The notes beneath the pieces are model-generated. The model searched no databases and had not been told where the DNA came from. It worked only from the letters and a program-made list of their open reading frames with translations. A DNA stretch of 48,275 bases from Spirogloea muscicola (taxonomy: Eukaryota > Streptophyta > Zygnematophyceae > Spirogloeales > Spirogloeaceae): NCBI GenBank assembly GCA_009602725.1, contig WELB01000153.1, positions 221,627 through 269,901 on the forward strand. The letters run 5' to 3'. The position numbers were made by a program, and so were the translations under genes. Of this stretch, positions 46,017 to 48,275 are shown in pieces (within the stretch, counting starts at the first letter, position 1; every line of letters begins with the position of its first letter).

Positions 46017-47125
46017 ATGCTCAGCCATGAACGTACGGTGCAGCCATTCAAGTCCTTCACAGAGAAATGTAAGTCTCTGTCTTCTCATTGTTCTCCTGCA
46101 TGCCCTGGCTGATGCTCCATCCTCGCGTTATGGCATGTGCTTCACCACGGCTTGGAGTAGCGTGCTGACCATGAAGTAGTGTGCTTCGCCTCCAGCGAAG
46201 GCCCTGTCGGGTCTCCCTTAGGCAAACAGTCCTCCACTTCAATATCGAAGGCAACGACGTTCACAACCTGTGTCCGACTCTCGACAGTATATGAGAGATG
46301 CCATTGTACTTCCCATATGCCCCAGAAGTTGACTGCCCAATCCCTCAATCTGATGGCCTCAGGTGCGCTCAAGGTAGCAACGCCTCTTTGATGTCAACCC
46401 TACAATCACGTTCAAGCGTATTTCACAATCTCCATACGGCCACTAAAAAACAGCCAACTTTGAAGACCGTACATTTCTCCATCACCAGACACAGCAGTAA
46501 TAGCAGGTCAGCGCTAGCTGTGGCCTGCAGAGTTGCATTGCTGGACTTGATACCCTCGCAACTTGCAAGCATCGAGTTTTATTTTGTGTTGTCAACTTTG
46601 CGCAAGCTGCAGCATATGTGCAGCCAAGCTGTGCAGTGCGCAGGAGCTGGTAAGCTTGCTTGATCACGACTGACTGACTTCTTGCCATGTCGTGCCACGT
46701 TCAAGCAGCAACATGCTGATGCACCGCAGGTTGATGTCTGTACTGCTTGATCCTCATCGCCAGCCTGTTGTCACACTTGCAGCTTCATGGGGAGAGGAAG
46801 GCATGAGATTCAGAGGGCACATAGGCAGAACGCAAGGCCTCGAACATCATCATGCAAATCGTAGCACTGTGTGCAAGCCAGTCTACCAGGCCTTCTTATC
46901 TCGTTGCAGAGGCTGTGCATGAGCATCCAGGGAAGACGTCCCCGTATCTCGGACGGTGGCATGGACGTGCTAAGAGGAAGGCAAAAGCAACGCAATGGGG
47001 CTGCCGATGTTAGTGTGAACGACCAGGTTGGCTCCAGCAGTAGAGGAAGAGACGGTTGGGGTTCACCTGAAGAGCGGCGGCAGCAGCAGAAGCGCCCGCC
47101 TACAAGATCCAAGAAGCGGTCCTAA
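46017..47125 (+). CDS. Hypothetical spliced gene, basic C-terminus (uncertain)
   Basis: A short first exon from ATG 46017 (MLSHERTVQPFKSFTEK) runs to a GTAAGT donor. A middle frame from about 46179 (CFASSEGPVGSPLG) is possible. The last exon, after an AG acceptor near 46910, begins RLCMSIQGRRPRISDGG and ends in a lysine/arginine-rich tail (RPPTRSKKRS) that could act as a nuclear localisation signal. Exon joins were not fully resolved and no family was recognised. A coincidence of open frames cannot be excluded. Confidence 0.25.
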
Positions 47126-48275
47126 CAGACGGATTCTTAGACTGCTCATGGGTCCTATTCAAGCTCACGTCGCTCTCGCGCTAGTGGATGCGTGCACAAG
47201 TATTTGCGAGCTCCCAGGCATGTTGACCAGAGCCGCATGAGAAACTAGGGCTGGTCGACCTGCTCGTGGTATTAGATATGCTGCACAAGGGCAGTGAATC
47301 CGAGTGCCCTGCCCTGACCTGAAGACATGCTCCGGATTGAACGATTGAATACATCTGCTTCTAATCTTCTTACGATACTTTCAAAAGCCACACTAAACCC
47401 TTCAGCGGGGTTCCAGAGGACGCCATCTTGCGGCACATTGGCCGCCTGTCAAGCTTGCCAGTGTTCAAGCCAGCCCAGCAATCAGCTTGAGTTGCAAGCA
47501 ATCATGCATGCTTGCCATGAACCTGTGCAACCCGAGCATTGCAAAGCACTGCAAGTGTGGATGCTTGTTGGAAATGCAGAGAGTCTCACTTTGCATGCCT
47601 TCCTTGTGAGCGCGGTGAGGATAGTTGCTACTACATTTTGTACTTTTCCACAGGCTCACGTCCCACATTCACGCCTTCCCGTGCATGCAAGTGTTTTTAG
47701 CGCAGCCTATGCTTGTGAGGAGATGCCAATCTGAATTTTTTTTCATTGGCAAGCTCAAGGTTGAGTAGGAGTCATGTTGGAGCAGGCAAGCAAGTCCCTG
47801 TAGTACATTAGGATGTGCTTGAGGGACGAAGGAATGCGGCTGCTACATTAACAAGAGCGGCTGGACTTCAAGGGGGGTCCGTACTGGATCGCTGGCTAAG
47901 AACTGGTCAGCAATGTGGGTTCTTCAGATCCCGACGATCCGCCACGGAGTCATGCGTGTGGCTTGTGTGCGAGGCGGAGAGGGCGGCAGCGAGGCGCGGG
48001 AAGCGGGGCGCCGTGGTGGCGGCAGGCAGCGCGAGGCAGCAGAGGCGAGCGCCGGCGCCGGGGCAAGCAGGCTCTCGTGCCGCAGGGTAGCCTGCAGCTA
48101 GAGCACCTGCCGCCGGCAGGCCTGCGGCAGAAGAGCCTGCAGCGTGCGCACCCGCGGGGGACGAGCCTGCGGCGCGGCGCTTGGGCTGACCCCGACCGCG
48201 AGGCCCCGCCTACCGCGGGCGCGCCTGCCGCGGGCGTCGGGGGCCCAGTTGACCGCCGCGAAACCGTGCGGGCGC
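47126..48275. other. No recognised gene; GC-rich low complexity at the end
   Basis: 47126-47800 shows nothing recognisable. From about 47960 the sequence is very GC-rich with repeated GCCTGC and GCGGGC words, giving alanine/arginine/proline-rich frames of no diagnostic value. It may lead into another retroelement or a gene beyond the window. Confidence 0.35.

Overview
The window looks like nuclear DNA of a green alga (Viridiplantae). It carries a plastid-type zeta-carotene desaturase gene with 12 exons, spliceosomal introns with GTGAGT-like donors, plant-type CCCTAAA telomeric repeats, and plant-type leucine-rich-repeat (LRR) receptor kinases. The sequence does not say whether it is a trebouxiophyte or a streptophyte alga; the receptor kinases lean towards a streptophyte, the LINE-at-telomere arrangement recalls trebouxiophytes such as Chlorella. 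The assembly has a 231-base gap (16563-16793), single Ns at 9263 and 24267, and several one-base indels in G/C runs, so some apparent gene breaks may be sequencing errors.

Layout. 1-414: 3' end of a non-LTR retroelement. 810-3653 (+): ten-exon gene for a secreted DUF1254/DUF1214 protein. 5.2-9.0 kb, 12.6-16.3 kb and 18.9-22.7 kb (all -): a tandem array of three LRR receptor-like kinase genes with the same five-exon layout. The middle one is intact; the outer two have frameshifts in the LRR exon. Retroelement pieces fill 9.6-12.4 kb and 17.0-18.1 kb between them. 22.85-24.1 kb (+): 5' part of a PrimPol primase-polymerase gene, divergent from the third kinase and cut off next to the N at 24267. 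24.3-26 kb: retroelement C-terminal pieces. 27.3-28.1 kb (-): decayed LRR gene. 28.6-33.5 kb (-): a long non-LTR retroelement (reverse transcriptase plus a C-terminal restriction-like endonuclease-type region) interrupted by a 2.65-kb LRR-gene segment flanked by 34-bp direct repeats. 33.58-33.95 kb: a retroelement 3' end joined directly to a telomeric tract, then a tRNA-Leu(UAG) and subtelomere-like repeats. 36.3-40.3 kb (-): zeta-carotene desaturase. 40.4-48.3 kb: more retroelement 3' fragments, a 32-bp perfect inverted repeat, a doubtful hypothetical gene and GC-rich low-complexity sequence.

Reading as a whole. Left of about 33.7 kb the DNA is receptor-rich and retroelement-rich; the orientation and purity gradient of the telomeric tract suggest that 33.7 kb was once a chromosome end. 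One retroelement family accounts for most of the clutter. Its 3' ends share a short GGCTGG...ACAGCC stem-loop, and 5'-truncated copies repeatedly sit directly behind the 3' end of an earlier copy. The LRR genes may form a cell-surface perception cluster, but no ligand or pathway can be assigned from sequence.
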